Assembly: GCA_963991145.1 (NCBI GenBank) | Contig: CAXDOZ010000097.1 | Coordinates: forward strand, 1-8,713 | DNA: 8,713 bases | Direction: 5' to 3' | DNA from: CAXDOZ01 sp963991145 | Lineage (GTDB): Bacteria > Bacteroidota > Bacteroidia > Chitinophagales > JABDMM01 | Shown here: piece by piece, positions 5,374 through 8,713 of the stretch | Position numbering within the stretch: the first letter of the stretch is position 1 | Layout of the letters: every line of letters begins with the position of its first letter | The notes under the pieces: generated by a model | Databases searched by the model: none | Seen by the model: the letters and a program-made list of their open reading frames with translations, nothing else | What the model was told of the DNA's origin: nothing | Program-made: the position numbers and the translations under genes

Positions 5374-7749
5374 CTAGTAGATAATGATCCGTTCGCTAAA
5401 TGTAAGCTGATTTGATTTTATCCTGAAAAGGTAAAGTCCTGGATTCAGGTTGCTAATGTCTATCCATTGAGATTGTACTAAGTCGAATGAACTCATTACC
5501 TCCTTTCCATCCAGGCTAAAAACTGCGATCTCAATTGGTGAACCGTCACCTTCAATTTCAATTCTTATCTGCCTTTCGGCAGGATTGGGGTACAGGCTCA
5601 ATCCAATATCCTCAAGACTTTTGATGCCTGTAGTATCATCGTAAATACAGGAGTCGGGAGAGTTTGCCGCAGGATTGTAATTCAGAGCATTGGAGTCCAG
5701 GCAACCGTAAATAAATGGCTCGCAGGAACCATCGTCGATATTTGCTGTGGAATCGTAATTAAATGCTGTAGGGTCTGTACATCCCAGCATTACGGGAAAC
5801 TGAAGAGCTGCCAATCCATTCACCTTACCATAACCCCAACCCGGATTGGGCAGGTTGCTTCCGGTAAATCCATCCTGATATGTTGTTGCCTCTATTACCT
5901 GCATCACTTCGGACCAGGTAGCATTTGGATTTCTTTGAAAATACAGGGCTACGATCCCTGCTACAATCGGAGAAGCCATTGAAGTTCCTCCATTGCGATT
6001 GTGCAATTCACCATAAGCAACTTTGAAGCTTTCATTTGGGCCAACATTGATCAATCGGTCGATATGATCGAGGTTTCCTGTGCTTAAGGTGGTTGAGCCT
6101 GTTGCCGAGACATTTGGCTTTATCCTGCCATCTCTACTTGGACCAATACTCGATGTTCTAAAAATTGCGCCAGGAATCTCACCGGTTTGGAACTGGTTTG
6201 AATCTGCGTCGATATACCATGCCCTGTTGCTGAAGTTTGCCACGGCCATAACATGAGTGCTGTTTTGCCATGAGCTCACCATCGACATCAGGTTATCCTC
6301 CGACTTATAATTTATAATAGGAGGATAAAGACTTGTTGGCGGTAATGTCCCGGTATAGAAGTTACTACTGCCGGTAAGAACTGAACTAGACCAGAGATCA
6401 AATCTCCCCGACCCAGTAACTTTTAAGCTGTAGAGGTAATCTTCGTAGGCCGGTATTCCCGGAGTAAGATCCGTGATAACAACTACGTGATAGGTTCCTT
6501 CAACTCTTTCAGCTCTGATCTCAACAGAACCAAAGACTGTTGCTCCTGACCTTAGAAGTTCATTATAAGCAGTGCTGCTTTGAACCAGGCCTTCAACGAT
6601 ATCAATATCGATCCAGGAGATCTTCCCCAGTTCCTGATAATTTGTATCGCTATTTACTCCAATGCAAAAATTGAAATTCAGCATATCTGTCGAGTCAATC
6701 CAAAACTCATAGCCAATTGCATTGAGGGAGTTATTGTAGGTGAACCAGGTAAAGTTCGTATCAGGACCTGCTGAGTAACCCAAATGAAAATCGAATTCTC
6801 TGGCATTTCCTGCGGCTGCTACCAGTGATCTGCCTCCTCTTTCATCAAGGAGATTTTCTATCAACTGTGATGTGAGATCCTTTCCATCGTGGCTACCAAT
6901 GTACGTCCCTAAAGAAGTATTGATCACACATGGCTTGCCCAGGGCATCGGCCTTCTTGAAAATGTAGTCTACTGCGTCTACCACATTGCTTAAAAAGCTG
7001 GAACCATAGTCTATGCTAACAGCTATGATCTCCGCATCTGGAGCAACTCCTTTGTACTCACTTAAGCTGCTTCCGTCACTTGCAGCAATTCCTGTAACAT
7101 TCGTACCGTGTCCATTGCCTTGCTCAACATGATCGCAATTTCCTGCGTCGATGTCCAGCCATGACCATTCGCGGCCATAGTTATAAGGTAATGGACTATT
7201 CACACCTGCTGCACGATTCTGATCCCAGATATATCGGATCCTGGTGCTGCTATCGTCGCGCATAAAGTCGCCATGATTGAAGTAGATCCCGTCATCAATG
7301 ATGCCAATGATCACCCCTTCACCGGTATAGTCTTCTGGAAGGCCTATTCCCTGATGCACTCCTTCAATTCGGTTAACGATCAGAGCGGTATCCATTAAAG
7401 GCATTCCATTTATACCGGGTCCTTCAATTCTTGAAATTCCATTTGAGTTTGAAAGAGATTCAATTTGAGAAATTGGTACAGTCGCAGCGCAAATATCCCC
7501 ACGACAATACTTTACTACACCATAATGCATAGGAACTGCAATCTCAATATCCTCTGGGTTTCCCTTTATCAAAATCGGCGCGTTAGCGCTATGGTCTTCT
7601 ACTGACTGGAGCCAGACCTGAGTTCTAAGAGAAAGAGTACTTGCACTTTGGCCTGCGGCCGGATGGGGGAAGAGAAAAAAAGCAAAAATGCCTGTTAAGG
7701 AAAGTAGTAGAATTTTCTTCACGACCTTAAAATTAGAGCTTTTCCACAT
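5374..7749 (-). CDS. Secreted S8 subtilisin-like peptidase with T9SS sorting domain
   Basis: The 791-residue serine protease is probably exported and then carried across the outer membrane by the type IX system. A signal peptide is evident: basic residues at 8-12, a hydrophobic core 13-29 and likely cleavage near PAAGQS (30-35). The catalytic triad is Asp 152 (GIIDDGI), His 214 (GNGHGTNVTG) and Ser 590 (GGTSMASP), with oxyanion Asn 315 (AAAGN). Asn 315 and Ser 590 are 275 residues apart, against about 65 in classic subtilisin, because of an inserted beta-rich region at about 320-480. After the catalytic domain come two GCTDPTA...DDGSC-type repeats (656-701) and a T9SS type A sorting domain (about 716-791) with LYPNP, NLNPGLYLFRI and a basic ERIIIY end. 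The substrate is unknown. It lies 1 nt upstream of the phosphoribosyltransferase gene. Confidence 0.95.
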   Translation of the reverse strand: MWKSSNFKVVKKILLLSLTGIFAFFLFPHPAAGQSASTLSLRTQVWLQSVEDHSANAPILIKGNPEDIEIAVPMHYGVVKYCRGDICAATVPISQIESLSNSNGISRIEGPGINGMPLMDTALIVNRIEGVHQGIGLPEDYTGEGVIIGIIDDGIYFNHGDFMRDDSSTRIRYIWDQNRAAGVNSPLPYNYGREWSWLDIDAGNCDHVEQGNGHGTNVTGIAASDGSSLSEYKGVAPDAEIIAVSIDYGSSFLSNVVDAVDYIFKKADALGKPCVINTSLGTYIGSHDGKDLTSQLIENLLDERGGRSLVAAAGNAREFDFHLGYSAGPDTNFTWFTYNNSLNAIGYEFWIDSTDMLNFNFCIGVNSDTNYQELGKISWIDIDIVEGLVQSSTAYNELLRSGATVFGSVEIRAERVEGTYHVVVITDLTPGIPAYEDYLYSLKVTGSGRFDLWSSSVLTGSSNFYTGTLPPTSLYPPIINYKSEDNLMSMVSSWQNSTHVMAVANFSNRAWYIDADSNQFQTGEIPGAIFRTSSIGPSRDGRIKPNVSATGSTTLSTGNLDHIDRLINVGPNESFKVAYGELHNRNGGTSMASPIVAGIVALYFQRNPNATWSEVMQVIEATTYQDGFTGSNLPNPGWGYGKVNGLAALQFPVMLGCTDPTAFNYDSTANIDDGSCEPFIYGCLDSNALNYNPAANSPDSCIYDDTTGIKSLEDIGLSLYPNPAERQIRIEIEGDGSPIEIAVFSLDGKEVMSSFDLVQSQWIDISNLNPGLYLFRIKSNQLTFSERIIIY
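5647..5784 (-). repeat. Two cysteine-bounded GCTDPTA/DDGSC-type repeats in the protease
   Basis: Within the protease, residues 656-676 (Cys 657 to Cys 676) and 682-701 (Cys 683 to Cys 701) are related units containing the pattern GC-[TL]-D-x-x-A-x-NY-x-x-x-A. The Cys-to-Cys period is 26 residues. Such units are common before sorting domains in secreted Bacteroidota proteins; acidic DDGSC ends suggest metal binding, and the paired cysteines suggest disulfides. The second copy is degenerate (SPDSC in place of DDGSC). Confidence 0.8.
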
Positions 7750-7791
7750 GCGGCGAAAGAGCAGTTAAGCACGAGGATGTCTTGAAAACAT

Positions 7792-7799
7792 TATTTTCG
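7792..7799 (+). promoter_or_regulatory. Candidate -7 promoter element for the (Fe-S) reductase gene
   Basis: TATTTTCG fits the Bacteroidota -7 pattern TAnnTTTG with one mismatch, 21 nt before the ATG at 7821. No convincing -33 TTTG is seen at the expected distance upstream, so this is a weak call. The 71-nt gap 7750-7820 separates two divergent genes and must hold promoters for both; I found no good candidate for the protease direction. Confidence 0.3.
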
Positions 7800-7820
7800 C
7801 AAAGGCCCAATTTCTGTTGA

Positions 7821-8713
7821 ATGATTGCAATCATAGCATTTACTCTTGTTTTCCTTATTACGTTTGGTTTAGCTGCAAAAAGGTATCGCGAGATTTATCG
7901 CAATATCATGCTGGGGAAGAAGGAGGACCTTAGCGATCACAAGGATAAAAGACTGAAGAATATGCTTTTGATCGCATTAGGTCAAAAGAAGATGTTCAAG
8001 AACTTCCTACCAGCCTTTTTACATCTCTTTGTTTATGTAGCATTCCTCTTTACTCAAATTGAGCTCATTGAGATCATCCTCGATGGTTTCACAGGTCAGC
8101 ATAGAATGGTTTGGAAAGCGATCGACGGAACATTTCTTTCACCTCTTTATGTTGGTTTGATCAACTTCATTGAGTTCCTTTCTCTTGGAGCGCTGATCGC
8201 CACTTTTATATTCCTTGCACGAAGAAACCTTCTTAAGGTTCCAAGATTTGTAATGCCTGAGATGAAGGGCTGGCCGAAGTTAGACGGTAATCTGATTCTC
8301 TATGGAGAGATTGTTCTGGTTGCCGGGATCTTCACAATGAACAGTGCTGATCAGGCTCTTCAGGCTTTAAATGATCCACATTATCCAGCGACAGGTACGT
8401 TTTTCCTTTCTTCTTTAATTGCGCCTCTTTGGAGTGGGATGTCTGCTGATACGTTGATCTTGCTAGAGCGAATTGGCTGGTGGAGTCATATCATCATGGT
8501 TCTGGTATTCCTTAATTATCTGCCATTTTCAAAGCATTTACACATCATGCTCGCCTTCCCAAACACTTATTTTGGAAAGCTCAATGAGAAGGGGGAGATG
8601 AATCACATGCCTGAGATCCAGAAGGAGATCGAGCTAATGATGAACCCGGATACAGCCTTTGCTGAGCCTCCGGCCGATGCACCTGCTGAGATACCGAGCT
8701 TCGGGGCTAAAGA
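7821..8713 (+). CDS. Membrane (Fe-S)-binding reductase-like protein, N-terminal part (runs off the right edge)
   Basis: An open frame of 297 codons reaches the window end without a stop. ATG 7821 is the start because an in-frame TGA lies directly before it (7818-7820). About five membrane segments are visible near residues 1-18, 64-88, 108-132, 157-174 and 219-235, resembling the NarI/HdrE-like membrane domain. Histidines inside or flanking helices (68, 223, 239, 241) could bind heme. The segments MPEMKGWPK (145-153) and SKHLHIMLAFPNTYFG (237-252) match a Bacteroidota family annotated as (Fe-S)-binding protein, in which a ferredoxin-type domain with CxxCxxC clusters follows a Pro/Ala/Glu-rich linker. 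Here the linker is visible at about 279-292 but the cysteines would lie beyond 8713. A role in electron transfer between a quinone pool and a soluble partner is inferred from the family. Confidence 0.85.
   Translation, partial: MIAIIAFTLVFLITFGLAAKRYREIYRNIMLGKKEDLSDHKDKRLKNMLLIALGQKKMFKNFLPAFLHLFVYVAFLFTQIELIEIILDGFTGQHRMVWKAIDGTFLSPLYVGLINFIEFLSLGALIATFIFLARRNLLKVPRFVMPEMKGWPKLDGNLILYGEIVLVAGIFTMNSADQALQALNDPHYPATGTFFLSSLIAPLWSGMSADTLILLERIGWWSHIIMVLVFLNYLPFSKHLHIMLAFPNTYFGKLNEKGEMNHMPEIQKEIELMMNPDTAFAEPPADAPAEIPSFGAK

Noticed and set aside
6580..6774. 64-codon plus-strand frame inside the protease gene
   Set aside because: It is antisense to the protease insert and has no recognisable features.
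1..8713. Defence system, mobile element, CRISPR array, prophage or biosynthetic cluster
   Set aside because: No transposase, integrase, direct repeats, nuclease, toxin or synthase genes are visible; all genes look like core or envelope functions.

Overview
The window looks like a chromosomal core region of a Bacteroidota bacterium, most likely class Flavobacteriia. Pointers are a secreted subtilase with a type IX secretion (T9SS) C-terminal sorting domain, a DoxX protein of the BT_3928 type, a DUF1599 protein, the cdaA-folP pair, the membrane (Fe-S) reductase family common in this phylum, and the lack of clear Shine-Dalgarno sites. All identifications come from reading the proteins by eye; no database search was possible.

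Layout. 1-1465 (minus): folP (dihydropteroate synthase) followed by the 5' part of cdaA (diadenylate cyclase), which runs off the left edge; the two genes overlap by 2 nt. 1466-1547: short divergent promoter region with an imperfect palindrome. 1548-4866 (plus): a very tight four-gene run, DUF1599 protein, DoxX/BT_3928 protein, OppB/DppB-type ABC permease and shikimate kinase (aroK), with spacings of 11, 0 and -1 nt. 4863-7749 (minus): a large secreted T9SS subtilase followed after 1 nt by a PyrR-like phosphoribosyltransferase, whose stop overlaps the aroK stop convergently by 4 nt. 7750-7820: divergent intergenic region with a candidate Bacteroidota promoter. 7821-8713 (plus): N-terminal membrane part of an (Fe-S)-binding reductase-like protein, cut by the right edge.

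How the genes fit together. folP makes dihydropteroate from p-aminobenzoate, which derives from chorismate, and aroK feeds the chorismate pathway, so two steps of aromatic/folate metabolism lie close together. cdaA makes the second messenger c-di-AMP and is translationally linked to folP. The rest is a mix of envelope functions (DoxX, permease, reductase), nucleotide salvage and a secreted protease.

No tRNA, rRNA, CRISPR array, insertion sequence, prophage or defence gene is visible, and no stretch over 300 bases lacks a gene. I see no convincing new multi-gene system. The points most worth a second look are the internally duplicated DUF1599 protein, the orphan ABC permease with an enlarged outer loop, the protease/phosphoribosyltransferase coupling and the palindrome between folP and the DUF1599 gene.
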